Positions 6,055 through 13,838 of a DNA stretch of 14,302 nt are shown here, in pieces. Below the pieces are notes generated by a model. The model saw only the letters and a program-made list of their open reading frames with translations. It did not search any database and was not told where the DNA came from. Numbering within the stretch: position 1 is the stretch's first letter; each line of letters begins with the position of its first letter. The translations under genes and the position numbers were made by a program. The DNA is from Methyloceanibacter sp. (GTDB lineage Bacteria; Pseudomonadota; Alphaproteobacteria; Rhizobiales; Methyloligellaceae), in the NCBI GenBank assembly GCA_022865725.1, contig JALHTP010000318.1:1-14302 (forward strand). Direction: 5' to 3'.

Positions 6055-7479
6055 ATGCGGACCTTCCCCATTCTGGTCAGCTTCGACGGCAAGCCACCGC
6101 TCGTGACAGGAGGCGGCGAGCTTGCCGCCGTCAAGGCGCGGCTGTTGCTCAAGCGTGCGCCGACCGTGGACATCGCCGCCGATCGTGTCGTGCCCGAGAT
6201 CGCCGCGCTCGTCGAGGCGGGACAGGTGTCGCTGATCCGCGCACGGCCCGGCATCGATCAATTGCGCGGGCGCCCGCTGGTCATCGCCGCGACCGAGGAC
6301 GACGAAGAGGATTCCCGTGTCTCGGCTATTGCGCGTGCGCTCGGCGTGCCGGTGAACGTGCCCGACAGGCCCGAGCTTTGCACCTTCGCGTTGCCGGCGA
6401 TTGTCGATCGCGGCGAGGTCATTGTGGCGATCGGCACTTCGGGCGCTTCGCCCGTGCTGGCGCAACGCCTGCGCGCCTGGCTCGAGCAGGAGCTGCACCC
6501 GCGGCTCGACGCGCTCGCCAAGCTCGCGGCTGAGTTCCGCGGGCCAGTGGCCGAGCGGCTGCCCTCGGGTCCGCCCCGGCGCAAATTCTGGGAGGCTGTG
6601 TTCGAGGGCGCCGCCGCCGAAGCCATGCTCGAAGGCGATGAAGACAGGGCAAGGGCGCTGATCGGTGCGGCGATCGAGGCGGCGGCGGCCAGACCTGAAG
6701 CGCGCGGCCGCGTGCTTCTGGTCGGCGCAGGCCCGGGCGATCCCGAGCTTCTCACCATGAAGGCGGTGCGCGCGCTGAAGGCGGCCGACGTCATTCTCTA
6801 CGATCGGCTGGTCGGCGAGGGCGTGCTCGATCACGCGCGTCGCGAGGCCGAGCTGATCCCCGTAGGCAAGGCCAAGGGCGCGCATAGCGTCCCGCAAGAG
6901 GAGATCAACGCGCTCCTCATCGCCCGCGCCAAGGCCGGCCAGACCGTTGTTCGACTCAAAGGCGGCGACCCGTTCATTTTCGGCAGGGGCGGCGAGGAGC
7001 TCGACGCGCTGCGCGCGGCCGGTATCAGCATCGAGATCGTGCCCGGCGTCACCGCCGGCATCGCCGCGGCAGCGAGCCTGCAAATCCCGCTTACCCATCG
7101 CGACGTGTCGCATACCGTGACCTTCCTCTCGGGCCACGAGGCAGGCGGCGAGGAGCCCTCCTTCGAGCATCTCGATCTCGCCGCGCTCGCCTCAGGCAAG
7201 AACACGCTGCTCGTCTATATGGGCGTGACCACGGCGGGTCATATCGCCGCGAAGCTCATCGCGTCGGGCTTCAGGCCCGATCTTCCGGTGCTCGCGGTCG
7301 AGAATGCAAGCTGCGAGGACGAGCGCCGCGTGCTCGCGACCATCGCCGAGCTTGCCGCTCACCCCGAGCGCCTTGCGCTGAAGAGTCCGGCGGTCCTCAT
7401 CTTTGGCGAGGTGGCCGGGCTGCCGACCTCCGGCCTGGTCGAGGACATCCTGGCGTTGGAGGAGCTCAAGCGTGCCTAA
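6055..7479 (+). CDS. cysG: Siroheme synthase CysG (methyltransferase / dehydrogenase / ferrochelatase)
   Basis: This 474-residue multifunctional enzyme converts uroporphyrinogen III to siroheme, the cofactor of CysI. The N-terminal precorrin-2 dehydrogenase and ferrochelatase half (about 1-215) has the nucleotide-binding VTGGGELAAVKARLLL (17-32) and Asp104 in NVPDRP, matching the catalytic Asp104 of E. coli CysG. The position of E. coli Ser128 is Thr here. The C-terminal SAM-dependent uroporphyrinogen III methyltransferase half starts near 218 with VLLVGAGPGDPELLT, then YDRLV (Asp250), VGKAKGAHSVPQEEIN, VRLKGGDPFIFGRGGEE (299-315) and PLTHRD (345-350). Overall length is slightly more than E. 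coli (457). GGGAGG at 6041-6046 is the ribosome site for the ATG. The frame stays open upstream within the ferredoxin gene, but that is out of frame with the ferredoxin and not coding. The end overlaps the next gene by 8 bases. Confidence 0.96.
   Translation: MRTFPILVSFDGKPPLVTGGGELAAVKARLLLKRAPTVDIAADRVVPEIAALVEAGQVSLIRARPGIDQLRGRPLVIAATEDDEEDSRVSAIARALGVPVNVPDRPELCTFALPAIVDRGEVIVAIGTSGASPVLAQRLRAWLEQELHPRLDALAKLAAEFRGPVAERLPSGPPRRKFWEAVFEGAAAEAMLEGDEDRARALIGAAIEAAAARPEARGRVLLVGAGPGDPELLTMKAVRALKAADVILYDRLVGEGVLDHARREAELIPVGKAKGAHSVPQEEINALLIARAKAGQTVVRLKGGDPFIFGRGGEELDALRAAGISIEIVPGVTAGIAAAASLQIPLTHRDVSHTVTFLSGHEAGGEEPSFEHLDLAALASGKNTLLVYMGVTTAGHIAAKLIASGFRPDLPVLAVENASCEDERRVLATIAELAAHPERLALKSPAVLIFGEVAGLPTSGLVEDILALEELKRA
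7458..7464 (+). promoter_or_regulatory. Ribosome binding site deciding the GTG start of DUF2849
   Basis: GGAGGAG lies inside the 3' end of cysG, 7 bases before GTG at 7472. No ATG is available near this point, so this site supports the GTG start. Confidence 0.6.
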
Positions 7480-7765
7480 CGTCGTCACCGCCAACCGTTT
7501 GACCGACGGCATCGTCGTCTATCTCGCTCCCGACGGCAGCTGGACGGAGGAGATCGAACGCGCGCGCCTGGCTCTGACGGAAGAGGAGACCAGCGCGCTG
7601 GAAGCGCAAGCCGACAAGGCGGTGAAGGCGCGCATTGTGGTCGCCGTCTACGCCATGCCGGTCGAGATCAAGCAAGGCGCGGTCGATCCGCTCTCCGTGC
7701 GCGAGCGCATCCGTGCCGCGCACCGCACCACTTTGACCAAGGATTGGTACGATGTACCGCTATGA
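7472..7765 (+). CDS. DUF2849 family protein
   Basis: This 97-residue soluble protein is of the DUF2849 type, found between cysG and cysI in many Rhizobiales. It begins MPNVVTANRLTDGIVVYLAP, with a two-strand opening (NRLTDGIVVYL, GSWTEEI), then an Ala/Glu-rich helix, then ARIVVAVYAMPVEI and a C-terminal RERIRAAHRTTLTKDWYDVPL. No catalytic motif, cysteine or membrane segment is visible. Its conserved place inside the operon, overlapping cysG by 8 bases and cysI by 14, points to a role with siroheme synthesis or sulfite reductase, such as assembly, cofactor delivery or regulation. That is inference only. The start codon is GTG. Confidence 0.85.
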   Translation: MPNVVTANRLTDGIVVYLAPDGSWTEEIERARLALTEEETSALEAQADKAVKARIVVAVYAMPVEIKQGAVDPLSVRERIRAAHRTTLTKDWYDVPL

Positions 7766-9407
7766 CGAGTTCGACCACGCGTTCGTGCGCGAGCGCGTGG
7801 CGGAGTTCAAGGATCAGGTCGAGCGCCGGCTGGCCGGCGCGCTGACCGAGGACGAGTTCCGGCCCTTGCGGCTTAGGAACGGACTCTATCTCCAGCTCCA
7901 CGCTTACATGCTGCGCATCGCCATCCCCTATGGCGTGCTCTCGCCGAAGCAGCTGCGTCAGCTGGCCATGATCGGGCGGCGCTTCGATCGCGGCTACGGC
8001 CATTTCACCACGCGGCAGAATCTCCAGTTCAACTGGGTGAAGCTGGTCGATATTCCCGACGTGCTGGCGGCGCTCGCCGATGTGGAGATGCATTGCATCC
8101 AGACCAGCGGCAATTGCGTGCGCAACGTCACCGCCGACCCGTTTGCCGGCGCCGCCAATGACGAGCTCGAGGACCCGCGTCCCTGGTGCGAGATCTTGCG
8201 CCAATGGTCGACGCTGCATCCGGAGTTCAGCTGGCTGCCGCGCAAGTTCAAGATCGCCATCTCAGGCGCCGCCGAGGATCGCGCGGCCATCGCCTTCCAC
8301 GACATCGGCTTGAAGATCGTGCGAGGGGCCAATGGCCAGAACGGCTTCCGCGTGCTGGTCGGCGGCGGCATGGGCCGCACGCCCTATGTCGGGCAGGAGA
8401 TCCGCGCCTTCTTGCCGAAGGAGCATCTCCTCTCCTACATCGAGTCGATCCTGCGCGTGTACAATCTGCATGGGCGCCGCGACAACATCCACAAGGCGCG
8501 CATCAAGATTTTGGTCAATACGCTCGGCATCGACAAATTCCGCGAGGACGTCGAGGCGGATTGGGAAGCGACGCATAAGGACGCCATCGACCTGTCCGAT
8601 GACGAGCGGAAGCGCATCATGTCCTATTTCGCGCCGCCCGATCTGCCGGTGCGCCCGATCAGGGATGAAGGGCTCGACCAGCGGCGCATCACCGATCCCG
8701 TCTTCGCCAATTGGCTCAAGCACAATGTGCGGCCGCACCGCGTTCCCGGCTATTCAACCGTGGTCGTCTCACTGAAAGAGCCTGGCCGCACGCCGGGCGA
8801 TGCAAGCTCCGACGCCATGGAGCTGGTCGCCGACCTCGCCGAGCGCTTCAGCCGCAACGAAGCGCGCGTCAACTACACGCAGAATCTGATGCTGCCGCAT
8901 GTGGCGACCTCCAACGTCACCGCGCTCTACGACATCCTGGCCGCGCACGGGCTCGCCACCGGCAATTACGACCTCTTGGGCGACATGATCTGCTGCCCGG
9001 GGCTCGATTACTGCAATCTCGCCAATGCCCGCTCGATCCCCATCGCCAAGGAGATCGCCAAGCGCTTCGAAGATCCGAAGCGGCAGGAGGCGATCGGCCC
9101 GCTGAGACTCAATATGTCGGGCTGCATCAACGCCTGCGGCCATCACCATTCCGGCAATATCGGTATTCTCGGCGTCGACAAGAAAGGCACCGAGCTTTAC
9201 CAGATCTCGCTCGGCGGGAACCCGAAGGACGATGCCGCGATCGGCAGCATCATCGGCCCGGGCTTCCGCGCCGAGGCCGTGCCGCAAGCGATCGACACCA
9301 TCATCGACACCTACCTCGCCAAGCGGAGCGACGGGGAGAGTTTCCTCGACACCTGGCGGCGCGTGGGGGCTCAGCCCTTCAAGGAGGCTCTCTATGGCGC
9401 TGGTTGA
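7752..9407 (+). CDS. cysI: Siroheme [4Fe-4S] sulfite reductase, hemoprotein (CysI-like nitrite/sulfite reductase)
   Basis: The enzyme would reduce sulfite to sulfide with six electrons in the cytoplasm. The 551-residue protein has the two-fold nitrite/sulfite reductase architecture: ferredoxin-like half-domains near 45-110 and 328-400, and siroheme/Fe-S domains after each. The four [4Fe-4S]/siroheme ligands are Cys415 and Cys421 (C-x5-C) and Cys458 and Cys462 (C-x3-C). Substrate-pocket basic residues are visible as Arg88 in FTTRQN, Arg124 in GNCVRN, and Lys165 and Lys167 in PRKFKI. Family sequence alone hardly separates nitrite from sulfite reductases; neighbouring cysH, cysD and cysN make sulfite the likely substrate. 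No cysJ accompanies it, so electrons probably come from a ferredoxin. The ATG overlaps the DUF2849 stop by 14 bases, and the stop overlaps the next start by 14 bases. Confidence 0.95.
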   Translation: MYRYDEFDHAFVRERVAEFKDQVERRLAGALTEDEFRPLRLRNGLYLQLHAYMLRIAIPYGVLSPKQLRQLAMIGRRFDRGYGHFTTRQNLQFNWVKLVDIPDVLAALADVEMHCIQTSGNCVRNVTADPFAGAANDELEDPRPWCEILRQWSTLHPEFSWLPRKFKIAISGAAEDRAAIAFHDIGLKIVRGANGQNGFRVLVGGGMGRTPYVGQEIRAFLPKEHLLSYIESILRVYNLHGRRDNIHKARIKILVNTLGIDKFREDVEADWEATHKDAIDLSDDERKRIMSYFAPPDLPVRPIRDEGLDQRRITDPVFANWLKHNVRPHRVPGYSTVVVSLKEPGRTPGDASSDAMELVADLAERFSRNEARVNYTQNLMLPHVATSNVTALYDILAAHGLATGNYDLLGDMICCPGLDYCNLANARSIPIAKEIAKRFEDPKRQEAIGPLRLNMSGCINACGHHHSGNIGILGVDKKGTELYQISLGGNPKDDAAIGSIIGPGFRAEAVPQAIDTIIDTYLAKRSDGESFLDTWRRVGAQPFKEALYGAG

Positions 9408-10509
9408 TCTCGCCACAGGCTCGCTCGTGGCCGATCCGGCCGAATGTGCGACGCTGCTCGAGCCGACCGCCGATGCAAACGCGCTGGCGGCCGCCGCCGG
9501 CGGCAATGCCGGCCCCATCGCCATCCGCTTCCCGACCTTCGGCGACGGGCGCGGCATCAGCCTCGCCGTGCTGTTGCGCGAGCGGCACGGCTTCAAGGGC
9601 GAGATCAGGGCGGTCGGCTATCTGATCCCCGACCTGGCGCAGTTCCTGCTCCGCTCGGGCTTCGATACGGCCGAGATCGCCGATCCCGAGCAGGCGAGCG
9701 TCTGGAAGGCTTCGGTGTCGCGCATCCAGCGCAATTATCAGCGGGGCACCCGCAATCTTCTGCCGCTGCGCCGCGACGCATCGCGCCAAGAGGCCGAGGC
9801 GCTCGACCAGCGCCTGGCGCGGGTGAAGAGCCTCACCGACCGCATCAGGGAGATGCGGCGCAAGATTGAAGGCCGCATCGTCTTCTCCACCAGCCTGGGC
9901 CTCGAGGACCAGGCGATCCTGCATGCCATCGCCGAATCCGGCGCCGAGATCGATGTCTTTACGCTGGACACCGGGCGCCTCTTTCCCGAGGTGCTGGAGA
10001 CCGTCGAGCTGTCCGAGCTTCGCTATGGTGTCCGCATCCGTCTCGTCGCGCCTGATTCTGCCGAGGTGGAACAGCTCGTCGCCCGCGACGGGGTGTTCGG
10101 TTTCCGTCATGCGGTGGAGAACCGCAAATCCTGCTGCGAGGTGCGGAAAGTGCGCCCGCTCAACCGCGAGCTCACCGGAGCGCAGGGGTGGATCAGCGGG
10201 CTCAGGCGCGAGCATTCCGACGAACGCGCCAGCGTTCCGCTCGCCGCCTGGGACGATGCGCACGCGCTTCTCAAGGTCAACCCGGTCGCCGATTGGTCGA
10301 CGCAGGACCTCACCGCCTATATCGCCGCTAACAACGTGCCGGTGAACCCGCTGCATGCGCGCGGCTTCGTCTCGATCGGCTGCGCGCCGTGCACCCGCGC
10401 CGTGCAGCCCGGCGAGCACCCGCGTGCCGGCCGCTGGTGGTGGGAGAACGAGGAGAAGAAGGAGTGCGGATTGCACCTCAACCCGAACCGGGAAGGGAGG
10501 GCCGCATGA
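9394..10509 (+). CDS. cysH: Fusion of DUF934 domain with APS reductase (CysH, [4Fe-4S] type)
   Basis: This single 371-residue frame joins two parts. Residues 1 to about 125 match DUF934: IRFPTFGDGRGISLAVLLRE and GEIRAVGYLIPDLAQFLLRSGFD, ending at RIQRNYQRG. From about 135 onward it is CysH: FSTSLGLEDQAILH (164-177) is the nucleotide-binding loop and TLDTGRLFPEV follows at 190-200. Cys247-Cys248 and Cys330/Cys333 are the [4Fe-4S] ligands of APS-type reductases, and Cys358 in ECGLH is the catalytic residue. It would reduce APS to sulfite using thioredoxin. The presence of the cluster cysteines and the absence of CysC agree. No stop separates the domains. An internal ATG at codon 154 with a poor GGGAG site would remove the first CysH helix and is unlikely to be a separate start. 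The ATG at 9394 overlaps cysI by 14 bases and has AGGAGG upstream; the stop overlaps cysD as ATGA. Confidence 0.93.
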   Translation: MALVDLATGSLVADPAECATLLEPTADANALAAAAGGNAGPIAIRFPTFGDGRGISLAVLLRERHGFKGEIRAVGYLIPDLAQFLLRSGFDTAEIADPEQASVWKASVSRIQRNYQRGTRNLLPLRRDASRQEAEALDQRLARVKSLTDRIREMRRKIEGRIVFSTSLGLEDQAILHAIAESGAEIDVFTLDTGRLFPEVLETVELSELRYGVRIRLVAPDSAEVEQLVARDGVFGFRHAVENRKSCCEVRKVRPLNRELTGAQGWISGLRREHSDERASVPLAAWDDAHALLKVNPVADWSTQDLTAYIAANNVPVNPLHARGFVSIGCAPCTRAVQPGEHPRAGRWWWENEEKKECGLHLNPNREGRAA

Positions 10510-11411
10510 CCCAGCTCACCTCGCATCTGAAGCTGCTCGAAGCCGAGAGCATCCATATCTTCCGCGAGGCGGCGGCGCAGTTCCGCGCGCCCGTGCTGCT
10601 CTACTCGATCGGCAAGGATTCGACCGTGCTGCTGCATCTGGCGCGGAAGGCCTTCTGGCCGGCCAAGCTGCCATTCCCGCTGCTGCATGTGGACACGACT
10701 TGGAAGTTCCACGACATGATCGCCTTCCGCGACAAGACGGTGCGCGAGCTTGGGCTCGACCTCATCGTGCACACCAACCATGACGGACTCGCCCGCAACA
10801 TCAATCCTTTCGACCATCCGCCGTCGGTCTATACCGACGTGATGAAGACGGTGGCGCTCCGCCAGGCGCTCGATGCCGGCGGCTTCGATGCGGCTTTCGG
10901 CGGCGCGCGGCGCGACGAGGAAGCCTCCCGCGCCAAGGAGCGCGTGTTCTCCTTCCGCGCCACCGGCCATCGCTGGGAGCCGCGCCGCCAGCGTCCGGAG
11001 ATGTGGCAGCTGCTCAACGGGCGGCTCGGCAAGGGCGAGACGGTGCGCGTCTTCCCGCTGTCGAATTGGACGGAAGGCGACGTTTGGCGCTACATCGCGC
11101 TTGAGAAGCTCGACGTGGTTCCCCTCTATTTCGCCGATATGCGCCCGGTGGTGACGCGGAACGGCCAGCTCATCGTCGTCGACGACGAGCGCATGCGGCT
11201 GGAGCCCGGCGAGACGCCGGTGATGCGCAAGGTGCGCTTCCGCACGCTTGGCTGCTGGCCGCTCACCGCCGCCATCGAGTCCGACGCCGCCGATCTCGAC
11301 GCGGTGGTCGAGGAGACGCTGGCCGCGAAAGTGTCAGAGCGGGCCGGGCGGCTGATCGATCACGATCAGGCCGGGGCCATGGAGATGAAGAAGCGTGAAG
11401 GTTATTTCTAG
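10506..11411 (+). CDS. cysD: Sulfate adenylyltransferase subunit 2 (CysD)
   Basis: CysD is the catalytic subunit of ATP sulfurylase. It forms APS and pyrophosphate from ATP and sulfate, driven by GTP hydrolysis in CysN. The 301-residue length is standard. The PP-loop SIGKDST is at 34-40, followed by LLHVDTTWKF (59-68), the FGGARRDEEASRAKERVFSFR block and the C-terminal RTLGCWPLTAAIES. The ATG shares ATGA with the cysH stop, and GGGAGG precedes it by a few bases inside cysH; an upstream extension of the frame lies within cysH and is not needed. CysN follows after 12 bases. Translation is probably coupled with cysH. Confidence 0.97.
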   Translation: MTQLTSHLKLLEAESIHIFREAAAQFRAPVLLYSIGKDSTVLLHLARKAFWPAKLPFPLLHVDTTWKFHDMIAFRDKTVRELGLDLIVHTNHDGLARNINPFDHPPSVYTDVMKTVALRQALDAGGFDAAFGGARRDEEASRAKERVFSFRATGHRWEPRRQRPEMWQLLNGRLGKGETVRVFPLSNWTEGDVWRYIALEKLDVVPLYFADMRPVVTRNGQLIVVDDERMRLEPGETPVMRKVRFRTLGCWPLTAAIESDAADLDAVVEETLAAKVSERAGRLIDHDQAGAMEMKKREGYF

Positions 11412-11423
11412 GGGCAATGTCTG

Positions 11424-12905
11424 ATGCATCTCGTGCAACTCAGGGAAGAGGTCGGGACGGGGCCGGCGGCGGTGCAAGCCGCGCAGAAGGGAGCGCTGGT
11501 CAGGCTGCTCACCTGCGGATCGGTCGATGACGGCAAGTCGACCCTGATCGGACGGCTCCTGTGGGACGGCGCGGGCGTCACCGAGGATCAGCGCGCGGCC
11601 GTCACGCTCGCCTCGCATAATCGCGCGGTCAACGGCGAGAAGATCGATTTCAGCCTGCTGCTCGACGGGCTCCAGGCCGAGCGCGAGCAGGGCATCACCA
11701 TCGACATCGCCTGGCGCTATTTCGAGACGCAAGACCGGCGCTTCATCATCATCGATTCCCCCGGGCATGAGCAATATACGCGCAACATGGCGACCGGCGC
11801 CTCGCATGCCGACATCGCCATTCTGCTGGTCGATGCCCGCCACGGCGCCAAGCGCCAGACCCGCCGCCACGCCGCCATCTGCAATCTCGTCGGCATCAAG
11901 AAAGTGGTGCTCGCCGTCAACAAGATGGACGCCGTCAACTGGTCGGAGGCGCGCTACCGGGAGATCGAGCGCGATTTCCGCGTCATGGCCGGAAGCTTCA
12001 GCTTCGCCCAAGTCACCACCATCCCGGTGGCCGCGCTCACCGGCGACAACGTGGTTTACCGCTCGGCCGCGATGCCCTGGTATGCCGGGCCGACGCTGCT
12101 CGATTATCTGGAAGCGGTCGATCCCGAGGCCGAGCAGGAAGATGCGCCGTTCCGCATGCCGGTGCAGCTCGTGCTGCGCGCCGCGGGCGATTTCCGCGGC
12201 TATGCCGGCACGGTCACCTCGGGCCGAATCGGCGTCGGCGAGAGGATCGTCGATGCGCGCAGCGGGCTCGGCGCCACGCTCAGGCGCATCGCCACCATGG
12301 ACGGCGACCTTGCGTCGGCGAGCAAGGGCGACGCCGTCACGCTCGTGCTCGACACCGATCTCGACATCTCGCGCGGTGCGGTGCTGTCGGAGGTGCCTCG
12401 GCGTCCCATCAATGCCGACGTGATCGAGGCGCGCCTCGTCTGGCTGTCGGAGGCGCCGTTCGATCCGGAGGCCGGCTATCTGCTGCGCACGGCGACCGAT
12501 TTGACGCCGGTCACCAGCATGAGCGTCTCGGCGCTGGTCGATTTCGAGACGCTGGCCTCGGCGCCCGCGCATGCTTGCAACGTCAACGACATCGCCGATT
12601 GCCGCATCCTGCTCGGGCGCGCCGCGGCCATCGACCTGTTCAGCGACCTTCCGCTCACCGGCAATTTCGTGCTGGTCAGCGCCATCGACGGCGCCACCGT
12701 GGCCGGCGGCGTCATCACCTGGGCGCAAGCCGGAGCGCCGGAGGTCGGCGACAACGTGCTCGTTCTCGACCGCGCGCTGCTTGCCCGCGGGCTTTGCGCC
12801 GATCTCGGCGATTCTCCGGCCGACCTCGCCGAGTTCAACCGGCGCGCGCAAGAGGTCGCGGTTCTGCTACGCTCCGTCGGAGTTCCGGTTCTGATCGAGA
12901 TATAA
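11424..12905 (+). CDS. cysN: Sulfate adenylyltransferase subunit 1, GTPase (CysN)
   Basis: This is the regulatory GTPase of ATP sulfurylase, an EF-Tu-like protein of 493 residues. The P-loop GSVDDGKS is at 32-39, the switch I/II region contains EREQGITIDIAWRYF (86-100) and DSPGHEQYTRNM (111-122), and the G4 motif NKMD is at 166-169. Two beta-barrel domains follow from about residue 240. It ends without the APS-kinase (CysC) domain found in NodQ/CysNC fusions of several rhizobia, in line with an APS-type CysH. AGGGGC about 8 bases upstream supports the ATG at 11424. It is the last gene of the tight cluster; 77 bases separate it from the TauE/SafE gene. Confidence 0.96.
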   Translation: MHLVQLREEVGTGPAAVQAAQKGALVRLLTCGSVDDGKSTLIGRLLWDGAGVTEDQRAAVTLASHNRAVNGEKIDFSLLLDGLQAEREQGITIDIAWRYFETQDRRFIIIDSPGHEQYTRNMATGASHADIAILLVDARHGAKRQTRRHAAICNLVGIKKVVLAVNKMDAVNWSEARYREIERDFRVMAGSFSFAQVTTIPVAALTGDNVVYRSAAMPWYAGPTLLDYLEAVDPEAEQEDAPFRMPVQLVLRAAGDFRGYAGTVTSGRIGVGERIVDARSGLGATLRRIATMDGDLASASKGDAVTLVLDTDLDISRGAVLSEVPRRPINADVIEARLVWLSEAPFDPEAGYLLRTATDLTPVTSMSVSALVDFETLASAPAHACNVNDIADCRILLGRAAAIDLFSDLPLTGNFVLVSAIDGATVAGGVITWAQAGAPEVGDNVLVLDRALLARGLCADLGDSPADLAEFNRRAQEVAVLLRSVGVPVLIEI

Positions 12906-12924
12906 GCCGATATACGATGCGTAC

Positions 12925-12930
12925 TATAAT
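12925..12930 (+). promoter_or_regulatory. Possible -10 element before the TauE/SafE gene
   Basis: A perfect TATAAT lies 19 bases after the cysN stop and 52 bases before the TauE/SafE start, inside a short AT-rich patch. TACG/CGTA inverted bases (12913-12916, 12920-12923) sit just upstream. No TTGACA-like -35 lies at the usual spacing, so the exporter may have an activator-dependent promoter, or may simply be read from the cys operon. Confidence 0.3.
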
Positions 12931-12935
12931 GTAGA

Positions 12936-12951
12936 CGCCCGGTTCAGGGCG
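12936..12951 (+). terminator. Weak hairpin after cysN
   Basis: CGCCC (12936-12940) and GGGCG (12947-12951) can pair over a 6-base loop. The stem is short and no T-run follows, so it would at most pause or partly terminate transcription between cysN and the exporter gene. Confidence 0.2.
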
Positions 12952-12982
12952 CCGTGCGTTAGGGGAAGGGGCTTTTCGGGCG

Positions 12983-13780
12983 ATGGTCGATTTCAGCTGG
13001 GCAGCCCATTTGCTGCCGCTCATGGCGGCTGGCTTCGCCGTCGGCCTCCTGGTCGGCCTGACCGGCGTCGGCGGCGGCGCGCTGATGACGCCCTTGCTCA
13101 TCTCGAGTTTCGGCGTGCCCCCGCAAGTCGCGGTCGGCACCGATCTGCTCTACGCCTCCATCACCAAGACGGCCGGCAGCTGGCGCCACCATGTCGCGGA
13201 CCATGTCGATTGGCCCGTCGTGCTCCGGCTTGCCGCAGGCAGCCTCCCCGCCGCCGCGGTCCTGCTTGCCGTCATGGCCTTCCTCCCCGTCGAAACCGTG
13301 GCGCTCGCCCATTGGATCAGGATGGGCCTCGTCGTGGCGCTTCCCATAAGCGGGCTGGCCATCGTGGCCTATCCGTTTTTCACGCGGACCTCGCCCCGCG
13401 ACGACAAGGGAGACGTTCCGCCACGCACGCTTCCCACGGTCCTGTTCGGCGTGGTCCTAGGCCTTCTGGTCACGCTGACCTCGGTGGGCGCAGGCGCGAT
13501 CGGCGTCACGGTGCTCGCGGCGCTCTATCCCATGCTGCCGGCCAAGCGCCTCGTGGGCACTGACATCGCTCATGCCGTGCCGCTCACGCTTCTCGGCGGG
13601 CTCGGTCATCTCGGCCTCGGCAATGTCGATACGAGCCTGCTGCTCGCGCTGCTGTGCGGATCGATCCCCGGCATTCTGGTGGGTGCGCGGCTCGCAGGGC
13701 TTGCTCCCGAATGGCTGCTCAGGCCGATCCTCGCGGTGACGCTGTGCTACGCGGCTTACGCGCTCTACAACAAGGCTTAG
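12983..13780 (+). CDS. TauE/SafE family sulfite exporter-like membrane protein
   Basis: The 265-residue inner-membrane protein has about eight hydrophobic segments and the internal duplication of the TauE/SafE (DUF81) family. GLLVGLTGVGGGALMTPLL (21-39) with VGTDLLYASITKTAGSWRHH (51-70) is echoed by GLLVTLTSVGAGAIG (160-174) with VGTDIAHAVPLTLLGGLGH (191-209). Members move small anions such as sulfite, sulfoacetate or other organosulfur compounds; direction and substrate cannot be read from sequence. Its place after cysN suggests sulfite or sulfate transport linked to assimilation, which is inference. GGAAGGGG lies 11 bases before the ATG, a rather long spacing. A TATAAT upstream may give separate transcription. 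The next gene is convergent, 55 bases away. Confidence 0.9.
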   Translation: MVDFSWAAHLLPLMAAGFAVGLLVGLTGVGGGALMTPLLISSFGVPPQVAVGTDLLYASITKTAGSWRHHVADHVDWPVVLRLAAGSLPAAAVLLAVMAFLPVETVALAHWIRMGLVVALPISGLAIVAYPFFTRTSPRDDKGDVPPRTLPTVLFGVVLGLLVTLTSVGAGAIGVTVLAALYPMLPAKRLVGTDIAHAVPLTLLGGLGHLGLGNVDTSLLLALLCGSIPGILVGARLAGLAPEWLLRPILAVTLCYAAYALYNKA

Positions 13781-13807
13781 CCAACTCTGCGCCTGGCGCG
13801 GTTCGCG

Positions 13808-13838
13808 TGACGCGCAATCCTCGCGCATGCGCGCGTCA
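13808..13838. terminator. Inverted repeat between convergent genes, possible bidirectional terminator
   Basis: TGACGCGC (13808-13815) and GCGCGTCA (13831-13838) are perfect 8-base arms around 15 bases. Within lies a 12-base perfect palindrome, CGCGCATGCGCG (13822-13833), which could form an alternative fold. The second arm includes the stop codon of the minus-strand transporter gene. The position between convergent genes suits a shared terminator, but no T-run is present. Confidence 0.4.

Noticed and set aside
5959..7170. Minus-strand open frame antisense to cysG
   Set aside because: CysG on the plus strand is full-length with conserved catalytic residues; the shadow has no domain or ribosome site.
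9853..10509. Separate CysH starting from an internal ATG
   Set aside because: This start would drop the first CysH helix (about residues 135-153), the ribosome site is poor, and DUF934 has no stop before it. A fusion is simpler.
11334..12851. Minus-strand open frame (505 codons) antisense to cysN
   Set aside because: CysN on the plus strand has all GTPase motifs. The antisense reading is charged and shows no family.
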